Source: Liopterus haemorrhoidalis
Lineage: Eukaryota; Arthropoda; Insecta; Coleoptera; Dytiscidae
Assembly: GCA_963971575.1 (NCBI GenBank)
Contig: OZ020622.1
Coordinates: 32,704,301 to 32,768,300 of the forward strand
Length of the DNA stretch: 64,000 bases
Direction of reading: 5' to 3'
Every line of letters starts with the position of its first letter. The first letter of the stretch is position 1. Under the pieces are notes generated by a model that saw nothing but the letters and a program-made list of their open reading frames with translations, did not search any database and was not told where the DNA came from. Both the position numbers and the translations under genes were made by a program. Shown here piece by piece: positions 32,547-43,268 of this stretch.

Positions 32547-34241
32547 TTGATGACGACGACGAAGTACAAATAAAAGATTTTCAGGATGATGCGGACATGG
32601 ATGCGGAAGATGTTCCAGCAGAAGAAATGGCTGAAAATTCTGATACTGAGGATAGTGGGACTGATGAAGAACCCGATCACGAGGATTTATTTTATCTAGG
32701 GAAAGATAAAACCACGAAATGGTCAAAATTGCCGGGTAAGAAAAGGCGACGCGTTGAACCTCAAAACATTTTGACACATCTCCCAGGAGTTATACGTGAT
32801 GCACGACATGCCAAATTACCGATAGAATGTTGGCAAAAAAATTTTAAATATTTTTCTCTGATTCAATGCTGGAAAAAATTGTTGAGTACACAAACCAGTA
32901 TATTCGTCTCGAAGTTAGGAACCGCTATGACCGAGTACGGGACCCGAATGAAACAGACTTGACGGAATTGAAGGCATTCATAGGCCTTTTATACCTTGCA
33001 GGAACATTACATGCCAACAGGATGATGCTGGAAGATCTTTGGGGGTAGCGATGGACATGGGGTGGAAAAATTTCGGCTCGTAATGAATCTTAGGAGGTTC
33101 AAGTTTCTTATAAGATGTCTATGTTTTGATGACCGCACGACATAATCTGAAAGAAAATCAGTTAACAATGTTGCGCCTATTCGTGACCTTTTTGACGCAT
33201 TTGTTCACAACTGTAAGAACAGCTATTCGCTTGGACAGCGTGTCACTATTGATGAAAAACTTGAGAGTTTTCGTGGGTGCTGCAAATTCAAACAATAAAT
33301 TCCTTCCAAGCCTGCAAGATACGGAGTGAAAATGTATGCTTTGTGCGAGGCTGTCATTTACTACACTTATAACATGGAGATATATAATTGCAAGCAACCC
33401 GAGGGACCCTAAAACCTGAGTAACAAACCAGCAGATGTCGTCAAAAGACTGGCACAAACAATTTATGGTACAGGGAGTAACATAACTGCTGATAATTGGT
33501 TTTCGGACGTGAAACTTGTTACTGAGCTGGAGGAAAAAAGAATTTCATATGTTGGAACCATAAAGAAAAGTAAAAGAGAGCTCTCCCCCAGCTCTACTGA
33601 ATGTGAAGCATCGAATTCCACAATCAAGCATGTTTGGTTTTGGGGAGAATTGTACGATTGATTCATATCCGCAAAAAAAAAAAAAAAGGTAATATTTTTA
33701 TATCTAGCCATCATTTTGAGGATGCTATAAATAAAGAATCTGGAGAAGCTGCCAAACCAGAGATAATCATATATTATAACCTAACAAAGTCAGGTGTTGA
33801 TGTTGTCGACAAACTCTGCTCAGCGTACAATGTTTCCAGAAACAGACGCCGTTGGCCAATGGCGGTCTTTTATGCTTTGTTGAACGTTACAGGCATGAAT
33901 GCGCAAGTGATTTCGATCGGAAATGGACAAAAGAACATGCGAAGACGACTCTTTCTTCGGAAGCTTACTCAAGAATTGGTGCTACCTCTGCTACAAAGAA
34001 GAAGTCTTCAGATTCAAGGTATTCCACTTAATCTTACTGAAAGTCTAAAAAGGTTCAAACCATCCGTAGAATCTGACGAGGAAGCAGGACCAGTAGAAAA
34101 AGATCAAGCTCCAGTAAAACGCCGGCGCTGCGTTCGTTGTTATACATCACAAACAACCAGGCTGACTAAGACCATTTGCATTAATTTTAAGCGGTGTATT
34201 TGTGGCCAGCATACTACCACAGTCTGTACAGAGTGTTACCT

Positions 34242-36900
34242 AGGGATAGCAAAGAAATATCGATGTTTTTAAAACATCGATATTTTAGAGTAAAACCGAT
34301 ATTTTTACATGGAGGTTTTGTTTCCGATGTTTTTTTTTTTTTTCACATCGAGGTCCACACTGCAAATATATCGATGTTTTAAAATTACGATTTGGATTTT
34401 TTAAATTAGTTTAATGCACGTAATGATTGCGTTTTTGACTTGAGTAGGTGTTACTCTGTTACTTAAACTTGACTCCACCCAACTGTTCGCTACAACAACA
34501 ACGCCACACCAGATATCGGCGATACCGCACATCTTTGTTCTTTGTTTCTCTTTACCGATACGGTACGCACATGTACGATGCATGTATATATTATATTGTT
34601 ATTTGCCGATTTTTCTAGTGTTTGCATCTTGTGTTTACGTCGTACATAAATCAATTCCGTCAATTTTTTAGATCATATTATACGAAATGCGACTAATTGA
34701 TAGTTGTTTTTTTTTTTTTTTAGAAAATGCCTCCCAGAAACGAAGTATGGGGATATTTTACTAGACTAAATAACACGCACGTGAAATGCAACATTTGTGG
34801 TAAAAGTTTGCTTACTTCACGAAACAAATCAAATAAGAAAGGTCATTTAAAAACACATCAGTTAAAAAGTGAGGTTAAGACGAGGTTACAAAAAATACCA
34901 AGAACTGAACCCGCTGTTCTGAATGATGATTCAGATGAGGTTATAATTGATACGTGTTCTACGGCATGCAGTTCCGAGGCTGTCTCTTCAACCTGGCTCT
35001 AGTTCAACTCCATCTACTGCCGGATCATCATCTGTTACACCTAAATTATCAATAATGTTCGCTTCAACTTCAACTCAACCATCTATTCTGAAATCTTTCA
35101 GTGACATTAAAAAATATTCAGGTTTGTAATATGATACGTAATTTTTATAATTTTTAGGTACTTAATTTAATTTTTTTTGTTTTTTTAAAATGTAAAGACT
35201 CTATGCCTCTGTCAGTGGTAGAGGGGGCTGGATTCAAACAACTGATGAAAGAAGCTTCTCCTCTCTACAAGGAATAATCAAGGAATACGGTGAAGAAATT
35301 AATATTACAAAAATTTGATTTGCTTAGCAATAATTTTAAAAAAATAATGCCGAATATAGCAATTTTTTCAATAACATTAGATGTGTGGTCTGAAGTGATG
35401 ACTACGACCAGTTTTCAAGGGATTACAATTCATTTTATTGATGTAGTAGAATTGCAGTCAGTTGCACTAGGGGTTACTCAATTGTATGAATCCCACACAG
35501 CTAACTATCTGGGAAGTAAAATTTTATTTACTTTAAACAAATGGTGTATACCATTAGAAAAAATTAGTTGTGTCGTAACTGACAATGATGCTGCAATGGT
35601 GAAGGCAATTAGTAATTGTTTTGGAAAAAATCAACATGTGCGGTGTTTAGCGAACACCATTAATTTACTAGCTGAATCTACAGTTGAGAAAACGGATGGA
35701 TTAAATGATTTGATAAAAAAAGTTAGGAATATCGTAATTTTCATTAAAAGATCTGTTAATTGCAGCGACAAATTAAGACAAGAGCAGGTTAAAACGGGTA
35801 TTAAAGAGAGGGATGTTTTGAAACTAATTCAAGATGTCCGAACTCGGTGGAACTCAAGGTATTACATGCTGGAAAGATTCGTAATTCTTTCCAGCATTGT
35901 TAGCAACATTTTACTAACCAGACCGTAATCTTAACCAATGCTTTCCGCACTTGAGTTAGAAAATATTAAAGAGGTAAAAGGTTTATTAGGGTTTTTGGAA
36001 AGTTTAACTAAAGAAATCTCAGGAAGTACTTATATTACGAGCAGTTTAACAATTCCACTTTTAAATTGTTTAATACAGTCAATTAAAGCGAAAAGCCCAA
36101 AATTGCAAATTGGTATAAATTTAAGAAATGCATTAGAAACTGAGTTTGAGGCAAGATTCAAAGATCGTGAACATGCCCATTTATTAACATTGCCAATGTT
36201 CCTTGATCCGAGATTTAAAAACATACATTTTTCAGATCCAATTGCTTCATCCCGAACCCTTACCCAAATTAAAAACTGGCTCGAGTTTGAAATTTCGAAT
36301 AATGATTTAGATCCGAATTTTATTAGTATTGACGCCCAGTCTAATATCTTCAGCAATATTTAAATCCTTTTTTTAAAAGGTCGACAAATATACAAATATT
36401 TCACAATAACTTTCGTTATAATTGTCGATCAAGAATATATTTGCTTCTTTCATAAATCAAAATTTCTAGAATGAAACAAAATGTCTCACAGCTCTCTTAT
36501 TTTTTTTATTTGTATATTTTGCCTTTTTTCTAGGTAACTGAGTCGCAAATAAACAAGTCATAGCCAACGATTTTATTTCACAATTAGACCAACCGAATTA
36601 TTGTTCTGACGACTGGTTACCTAATCTTTATAAAAATTAATAAATATCAAATTTTTGCCCGTAACAGCTGCAATACCAACCAACGTGCCTTCCCCAGGAT
36701 CCTCATCTGCAGATTCGGACAATGACCAGAGTGGGTGTAGTTCCGATATATGGGCCCACCATAAAACAGTAGCTTTAAAATCGAACAAAAAAATTACGGA
36801 TCAAAGTTTGGACCTAGATACTGAAATTTCAATGTATCTCTCCACGCCAGTGGCAGCAAATTTAAAACCAGCCCTCTTGAACTATGGTCGGACCTCAAAT
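34242..36900 (+). mobile_element. hAT-2 transposon with BED finger (ATCGATG family), broken
   Basis: Begins TAGGGATAGC and carries clustered ATCGATG motifs at 34258-34375, like the non-autonomous hAT at 13077-14341. The transposase follows. The right terminus was not found; coding traces end near 36900. The insertion lies in the last codons of the piggyBac gene. Confidence 0.65.
34727..36900 (+). pseudogene. hAT-2 transposase (ZBED-type)
   Basis: Starts MPPRNEVWGYFTRLNN with the BED finger CNICGKSL...KGHLKTHQ (34727-34860). An S/T-rich linker changes frame near 34980. The region 35190-35290 reads DSMPLSVVEGAGFKQLM, then a stop. 35290-35928 holds ITLDVWSEVMTTTSFQGITI (first Asp), VVTDNDAAMVKAI and RCLANTINLLAES. 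35938-36363 holds LTLPMFLDPRFKNIHF. After about 290 bases of unrelated AT-rich sequence, 36655-36903 resembles the late linker (DTEISMYLSTPV). The dimerisation domain is not seen. At least four lesions. Related transposases act as cut-and-paste enzymes with 8-bp duplications. Confidence 0.7.
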
Positions 36901-36903
36901 TAG

Positions 36904-37080
36904 TTTACACGGGTAAACTGCGGCACGGCTGTTTTCAAAAGCTTTTCAAAAGCCTCTTATCAAAATTATTATTTTTAAATGGCTTACCCGAAAAATATTG
37001 GATGTAAATTCTACTATTATCTGTCTCATTTTGTAATACGTGACTAACAGGGAAAGTTCATTTTTTATGTTGTATATTAA
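36904..37080. other. Spacer between hAT-2 and LINE-4
   Basis: AT-rich; short LPEKYW-like trace of hAT-2 may continue to about 37010. No feature otherwise. Confidence 0.35.
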
Positions 37081-37341
37081 CAATACATTTATTTTATTTT
37101 ATTTTTATTTTTATTTTACGTCGGAAAATCAACAGAGATAAATCTCTACAACAGATTTTCTCAAATTACAAGTAAATATACATCAAATGGTACATTGAAA
37201 ATTTAGAAAAAATAATAATTTACCAAACAAATTATTAACCTAGTCAAAAAAAAAATGTGGTTCAACAATATAATAATTAGAGTAGTAACAAAGAAAAGAG
37301 TTACAATAAAAAAAAAAGTGACAAACTATAAATGTTATACA

Positions 37342-39255
37342 TTAATTATTTAGGTGTGATTTAATTTTGCTTTTAAATTGACCCAATGATAAAAAAAATA
37401 TATCACATGTATTAAACATTTTATTAAAATAAGTAACACTTCTATTCAGCGGAGAGAAATTGCCTATATTAGATAATTTATTTTCTAAATAAAATGTATT
37501 TTGCTGTCGGGTATAAATCTGAGGTACATTGAAATTTAGATAACTCAACAATTCAGCACAATCTACCATATTGTTAATTATTTTGTAAAGGCTACACATA
37601 TCCAGAAAAAGTCGTCTGTTAGAAAGCTTTAAAAGGTTATAGCGTTTCAATCTATCTTCATAAGTTAGGCAAATATCGCTCCTATTAAATTTATGATCCA
37701 GAAATCTCACAAAACGTTTCTGAATGGACTCGACTCTGTCTGTATAGATTTGATAGTGAGGATTCCAGATTATGCTTGCATATTCTATCTTACTGCAGAC
37801 AAGTGATTTGTATAACTGGAAAACGCTTTCAGGTGTTTTAAATTCTTTAGTTGACCTAAATATGAATCCAAGATTTCTTAGAGCAGATGAGGTGATTTTC
37901 TCAATATGTGTGTCAAATCTGAGTTTATTGTCTAAATAAACTCCCAAATCCTTTATAACATTTATTTTGGTTAACACAGTTTCACCCATATTATAATGAA
38001 AAATTTCAGGTTGAAATTTTCTAGTAAACGATATATGCTGACATTTACTACTATTAAGAAAAAGCAAATTCTGTTGACAGTAATTAAAAAAATTATTTAG
38101 TTCATTATTTAAAGCAAGGCAATCGTCTTCGGACTTAATTTTACAATATATTTTTAAATCGTCAGCATATAACAGAAATTTAGCTTTTTTAAAGCATATA
38201 TTAATATCTTTAATAAAAATTGTGAATAAAACTGGCCCTAGGTGTGATCCTTGACCAATACCGGAAGTTATTTTAATAAAATTTGACACACAATTGTTGA
38301 TAGCGACCGCCTGCATTCTGTTAGTAATATAAGATTTTAACCACCGTAGCAAGTTGCCATGTATCCCAATCGACATTAATTTTTTGAACAGTAAATCGTG
38401 ATTGACTTTGTCAAAATCTTTCTTAAAGTCGGTATAGATAACATCGACTTGGCCAGCACCGCAGACATTAGAGTGCAAGTATTCTGTAAAAGGTAATAGA
38501 TTTGTAATAGCAGATTTATTTGCTCTAAATCCATGCTGTTCAGGAATAAGGATATTTTTTAAAGCTGATGTCAAGTACTTAGTTACAATTTTTTCAAAAA
38601 TTTTTGCTAAGATGTTTAATTTGGAAATTGGTCTATAATTAGTTACATCTCTCTTCGATCCGCTTTTAAATATAGGGGTTACTAACGCTTATTTCCATAA
38701 ATCAGGAAATATTCCTTCTTGAAGAGATTTGTTAAATAGGATATAAAGTGGTTCAGTTAAAGCAGGAGCACAATTTTTTATAAAAATTGGTTGTAGACCA
38801 TCAGGCCCAGGCCCCTTGCTAAGATCGACATGTTCTAAAAGCTGTGATATTTTAAATTTATTAATATGAGAAAAATTTATTCCCTGCGACATGGTTTCTG
38901 TACTCTGTTGCATATTATCATCAATCAAAATTCTGGGCTCAAAGTTAGATTCAAATGACTTATTAAACAATTTACATATATCAGAATAATTATCGGCAGA
39001 TTCATTATCAAGAATCATATTCTGTGGGATATTCACTGTTTTCTTTTTAGCTGAGACGTAGCTCCAAAAAACTTTTGGATTTGTCTTCAAGCTACTTTCT
39101 ACAGATTTTATCCAGTCTGTGTAGTCTCTATTTATAGCAACAATTAACCTTTTCCGTAATATGGAAAATGAGTTATAATCCGGAATTTGTTTATAAGTTT
39201 TCCACTTTTTATGAAATTTCTGTTTTTCGCGGAATATTTTAATAGTTGACGATTT
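37342..39255 (-). pseudogene. LINE-4 reverse transcriptase part
   Basis: The linker and RT run from 39255: KSSTIKIFREKQKFHKKWKT, NRDYTDWIKSVESSLKTNPK, VFWSYVSAKKKTVN, GPGPDGLQPIFIKNCAPAL, then a TAA at 38689 in LWK*ALVTPIFKSGSKRDVTN, then NYRPISKLNILAKIFEKIV, IPEQHGFRANKSAITN, VIYTDFKKDFDKVNHDLLFK, SGIGQGSHLGPVLFTIFIKD, LLYADDLKIYCKI and KDLGVYLDNKLRFDTHIEK. Stop at 37342. Only one nonsense codon in about 640 residues, so decay is recent. The usual GVPQG is GIGQG and AFD is DFD here, which may reduce activity. Confidence 0.8.
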
Positions 39256-39263
39256 ATACCAGA
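39248..39263. repeat. LINE-5 target-site duplication, left copy
   Basis: GACGATTTATACCAGA, repeated exactly at 45401-45416. Sixteen bases is in the normal range for target-primed reverse transcription, and it restores the LINE-4 sequence when one copy and the insert are removed. Confidence 0.9.
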
Positions 39264-39572
39264 GTTAGTTAGTTAGTTAAAATTTTTTGGCGCACAGCAA
39301 CAAAGGCTATTTGCGCCTAACGCAGCCCATTTAAATGGCTAGACTATATATTAAAAACAATATATTAGAAAATAAATAAATAGATAAAATCATTAAAAAT
39401 ACGCATACTGAATAAAAGAAATCTTGCACTGACAAACACAAATAAATAATATAAAAAGTCTTTTCGAAAATTTGAACAGACTCAGGGTGATGGTAAGAGG
39501 CTGTAAAGGGGCCAATTACCATCGAATATCACAGTCAATAACTAGAAACACATTAAAATAAGGTGCAAGACT

Positions 39573-42500
39573 TCACACATAAAACAATAAGTTCGATTCT
39601 CTCAGGAAGAGTATCAGCCTGTCCATGAGTACCCTGTCGTCACCTAAAGCAACTGACAGGTCATAACACAGGCCTAACCTCTCCCTGACATCCTCGAACT
39701 GTACACATTCAGTTAAAATATGTAACACAGACAAATCTGTGTTACATGTCTCACAGATAGGGGACTCTTCACCTCGAAGGAGGTGCCCATGGGTCCACCA
39801 ACAGTGACCTATACGGAGGCGTGTGATGGCGGTTTCCTCCCTGCGGTTAATCCTGCAGGAAGAACCCCATGGTTTAACGTCTCCCTTAATCTGTCGCAAC
39901 TTAACGTTCTGTGTGCGGCTCCACTCATGTTGCCACATGTCTAAAACCAGATGTTTCAGATGACTCTTTGCGTCATCTGGAAAAACAAAACTCACATCAA
40001 TCATAGGTCTGTAAGAGGCGGCTTTTGCAGCTGCATCTGCCGCTTCGTTGCCTTTAATACCAACATGTCCCGGTATCCAAAACAGCTCTACCCTCACATT
40101 CTGAGCATTCAGATTGTGGAGTAGCAACCGGATCTTTAGTACAAGAGGATGCACTGGATCTGGATCTTGGATACTGTTCAGAGCGCTCAGCGAGTCCGTC
40201 AAGATAACACTTGACCGACTTTGCTCTGACGAAACAAAACACAGGGCCTTGAAAATAGCATACAGCTCAGCAGTGTACACACTCGTTATAGAGTGCAGAC
40301 GGTACTGAAACTGTTGGCGTGGATTCAAAACAACGAACGCACACCCAACCCTGGTTCCGGATTTTGATCCGTCAGTAAAAATGACAGTATCCTCGAACCT
40401 AGGGACCAGTGTTCTTTGTAACTCATGTTGGTATTCGATAGGCAACGTAGTATCTTTATCAAACCTAGTTAATGTGAGGTTCACAAGTGGACGCGGTAGC
40501 GTCCATGGTGGAACAGCACACAAAACGAGACTTGCCATTTCGGGCATATTAAAATCAATATCGCCCAAAATGTCGAAAGTCCTCAAACCAAAGGGCCTAT
40601 TGGCTCTTGGTTTTCTGTCATAAATCTCTGTATGCCTATTTTGTAGAATAGGGTCATACGCGGGATGATCTGGCTTGGCACTGAGTGCAGCCATATACCG
40701 CAGGGATAGAATTTTACGACGATTGTACAGTGACGGTTCACCTGCTTCACACAGCAGGCTTGGTATTGGGCTGGTGCGAAATGCACCAGTGGCCAATCTA
40801 ACCCCAGTGTGATGTACAGTGTCAAGAATTCTTATCTCTTGGTGTTTAGCTGACCCATAAGCTAGACATCCATAGTCCAGCTTAGAGCGCACTAGAGAAC
40901 GATATAAACGCAACATGACAGTGCGGTCTGCACCCCATGTCTTGTGACTGAGGACCCGCAACAAATTGAGTGACTTTTGGCATTTTTTCTTGACGGACAA
41001 AAAATGTGCCCGCCAAGTTAGACGACTGTCAAAAACGAGACCCAGAAATCTGGCAGTATCGGTAAATGGTAACTGTGCTCCATTTAGCGTGAGCGTAGGG
41101 TTGGGATGGACACCCCTTTTCCTACAAAAATGGACACACACAGTTTTGCTGGTCGAGAATTTGAAGCCATTTTCGGTTGCCCATGTATCGAGACGATTGA
41201 TGGTCAGCTGGAGCTGACGTTCGATTGTACTAGTCTTTTGTCCGGCGACAAAGATACCAATGTCGTCGACAAAAATCGAACTCTGTACAGGCAATCGAAT
41301 ACATGAAGCTGCACCGTTAATGGCAATCAAAAATAGCATAACGCTCAGTATGGAGCCCTGTGGGACCCCATTGTCCAGTGCGAACATTTGTGACAGGGTA
41401 TTTCCGATCCGCACCCTGAAGCGCCGGTTCGACATGAAGTCTTTCATAAAGAACATCAAGCGTCCCCGGAGACCCCAGGAATGCAGAGTACGGAGAATCC
41501 CATAAATCCATGCAGTGTCATAGGCTTTCTCAATATCGAAAAACACAGCTACCAGGTGTTTGTTTTCAACGAAAGCATTCCTGATAGCTGTCTCTAGTCT
41601 GACCAGATGATCTGCTGTTGAGCGGTGACGGCGAAAGCCGCACTGTGTGTTGGCCAGCAAGTCGTTTGATTCTAAAAACCAAATCAGACGCTTGCTGATC
41701 ATTCGCTCCATGAGCTTGCAGAGACAACTGGTCAGTGATATTGGTCTATAGCTAGAGGGCAAGTGTTTATCTTTCCCGACTTTGGGGACAGGAATTATAT
41801 GAGATTCCTTCCACTTGGTCGGGCACTTGCCCTCAGTCCATATCCTATTATAGACATTCAAAAGCCTAGACTTAGATGATTCTGGAAGATTTCGGATCAT
41901 ACGATAATGTATCGCATCTGGACCAGGAGAGCTATCCTTACACTTTGACATCGCGCTATCTAGCTCTTCACGAGAGAAAAGCAGGTTGTATACCTCGTCA
42001 TTCCTAGAAAAGAAATTTAGAGGTATAGATTCGAGGCCTGCTTTACGAGTTAGAAACTCGGGTGGATAATGTTCAGAGCTAGAATTGAACGCAAAATTAG
42101 ATGCCAAAGTGTTAGCAATTTCGACCGCTGAGGTAACTACGTTACCATTTACCGATAGACCAGCAATGGCTGTAGCTGTATTTAGACCGGAGATTTTCCG
42201 GACCTTCTCCCAAACTTTGGCCACTGGAGTGGCAACTGTAACGGTGCATACGTATTTGCGCCATGATTCGCGCTTGCTTTCTTTCACAATCCTCTTAGCA
42301 CGAGCTTTCGCTCGTTGGAAGGCTATCATGTTTGCCTCTGTTGGACAACGACGGAATGTATTGAAGAGGTGTCTCCTTTCACGTAGCGCCAAGTCGCATT
42401 CCTCGCTCCACCAGGGAACGGGAACTCGACGGGGCTGAGTGGATGACAGCGGTATGCTGCTTTCAGCCGCGCTCGTGATGGAATCCGTGAAATGATTCAC

Positions 42501-43268
42501 CTCTTCGTCTACGCTCAAGTTCGGAATATCCTCGTGAGAGAATGATTCTGCGAACTTGGTCCAATCTGCTTTCCGAAGAACCCACTGTGGCCAGCGGGAT
42601 TCGGTAACAGTATTGAACAGAGGCCTTAAGAGGATTGGAAAGTGATCACTACCGCACAGGTCGTGATGCACGTCCCATTTGAACAACGGAGCGATGGCTC
42701 CTGAAACGACGCTAAGATCTATGGCACTGAATGTACCCGTTGCTGCACAGAAGTGCGTGGGTCTGCCGTCGTTCAAAAAGCTCAAACTCAAATCGTTCAA
42801 CATAGTCTCCAGGTGACGTCCCCGTCGATCGTTCCGCACCGATCCCCAACATACATTGTAGGCGTTAAAATCGCCTAGTAGTATGAAGGGTGGTGGAAGT
42901 TGATCGATGATGTTCACGACATCTCGGATGTCAGTTCGAACACCAGGGGGAAGGTAGATAGAACAAATCGTCACCTGGAGGGGAAGTGCAACACGAACTG
43001 CTACGACCTGCAACTCAGTGTCAATGTCTACAGGATCGTGGTACAATGTGTCTCTAACGAGAATTGCCACGCCGTCACATGCTCTTAACCCCGTAAGGAA
43101 ATCCGTGCGAAAAACGGAGTATCCTCGAGGAGAGAATGTGTCGGTTTCCGTGAAATTTGTTTCCTGCAGACAAACACACGAAGGCGCAAAATTGGAGAGT
43201 AACAGTCGTAGTTCTTCGTAGCGCTGATATACACCGTTACAGTTCCACTGGATTAGTGGACCAGTCAT
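39573..43268 (-). CDS. LINE-5 ORF2: endonuclease, reverse transcriptase, RNase H
   Basis: Nicks target DNA, primes cDNA synthesis from the nick and degrades template RNA; acts in the nucleus as part of the element RNP. Endonuclease, residues 1-225: IQWNCNGVYQR (Asn), CLQETNFT (Glu), ILLGDFNAYNVCWG, SAIDLSVV, GSDHFPILL. RT, about 430-720: SSPGPDAIHYRMIRNLPES, SYRPISLTSCLCKLMERMI, CGFRRHRSTADHL, VFFDIEKAYDTAW, NGVPQGSILSVMLFLIAING and SIFVDDIGIFVAG with the catalytic Asp pair. RNase H, about 960-1090: VIFTDGSKSG, TAELYAIFKAL, ILTDSLSALNS, GNEAADAAAK, giving all four acidic residues. C-terminal CETCNTDLSVLHILTEC resembles the common Cys-His end. Start ATG 43268-43266 overlaps the ORF1 stop. No internal stop. 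Confidence 0.93.
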   Translation of the reverse strand: MTGPLIQWNCNGVYQRYEELRLLLSNFAPSCVCLQETNFTETDTFSPRGYSVFRTDFLTGLRACDGVAILVRDTLYHDPVDIDTELQVVAVRVALPLQVTICSIYLPPGVRTDIRDVVNIIDQLPPPFILLGDFNAYNVCWGSVRNDRRGRHLETMLNDLSLSFLNDGRPTHFCAATGTFSAIDLSVVSGAIAPLFKWDVHHDLCGSDHFPILLRPLFNTVTESRWPQWVLRKADWTKFAESFSHEDIPNLSVDEEVNHFTDSITSAAESSIPLSSTQPRRVPVPWWSEECDLALRERRHLFNTFRRCPTEANMIAFQRAKARAKRIVKESKRESWRKYVCTVTVATPVAKVWEKVRKISGLNTATAIAGLSVNGNVVTSAVEIANTLASNFAFNSSSEHYPPEFLTRKAGLESIPLNFFSRNDEVYNLLFSREELDSAMSKCKDSSPGPDAIHYRMIRNLPESSKSRLLNVYNRIWTEGKCPTKWKESHIIPVPKVGKDKHLPSSYRPISLTSCLCKLMERMISKRLIWFLESNDLLANTQCGFRRHRSTADHLVRLETAIRNAFVENKHLVAVFFDIEKAYDTAWIYGILRTLHSWGLRGRLMFFMKDFMSNRRFRVRIGNTLSQMFALDNGVPQGSILSVMLFLIAINGAASCIRLPVQSSIFVDDIGIFVAGQKTSTIERQLQLTINRLDTWATENGFKFSTSKTVCVHFCRKRGVHPNPTLTLNGAQLPFTDTARFLGLVFDSRLTWRAHFLSVKKKCQKSLNLLRVLSHKTWGADRTVMLRLYRSLVRSKLDYGCLAYGSAKHQEIRILDTVHHTGVRLATGAFRTSPIPSLLCEAGEPSLYNRRKILSLRYMAALSAKPDHPAYDPILQNRHTEIYDRKPRANRPFGLRTFDILGDIDFNMPEMASLVLCAVPPWTLPRPLVNLTLTRFDKDTTLPIEYQHELQRTLVPRFEDTVIFTDGSKSGTRVGCAFVVLNPRQQFQYRLHSITSVYTAELYAIFKALCFVSSEQSRSSVILTDSLSALNSIQDPDPVHPLVLKIRLLLHNLNAQNVRVELFWIPGHVGIKGNEAADAAAKAASYRPMIDVSFVFPDDAKSHLKHLVLDMWQHEWSRTQNVKLRQIKGDVKPWGSSCRINRREETAITRLRIGHCWWTHGHLLRGEESPICETCNTDLSVLHILTECVQFEDVRERLGLCYDLSVALGDDRVLMDRLILFLRESNLLFYV
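43265..43268 (-). promoter_or_regulatory. ATGA stop-start overlap between ORF1 and ORF2
   Basis: On the minus strand the four bases ATGA contain the ORF2 start (ATG, 43268-43266) and the ORF1 stop (TGA, 43267-43265). Such overlaps mediate coupled reinitiation in several bicistronic LINEs; that mechanism is inferred here. Confidence 0.7.

Larger units (their letters stand above)
31234..34241 (+). pseudogene. piggyBac transposase, split by a LINE and frameshifted
   Basis: DDE-type transposase inserting at TTAA. Start MDQNRHYNLDDPPDVKAVM at 31234, then LINE-3 (about 31290-32546), then the acidic N-terminus (DDADMDAEDVPAEEMAENSD, 32585 on) and ELKAFIGLLYLAG (32866-33045). Around 33230-33600 the first Asp context (VTIDEKLESFRG), ARYGVKMYALC, and the second Asp context (ITADNWFSDVKLV) are visible but out of frame. 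33634-34241 reads YYNLTKSGVDVVDKLCSAYN (third Asp) and NRRRWPMAVFYALLNV, then a Cys-rich C-terminus RCVRCYTSQTT...CICGQHTT..CTEC. At least five frame breaks. A poly-A run at 33675-33688 is one likely slip site. The 3' end is cut by the hAT at 34242. Confidence 0.8.
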
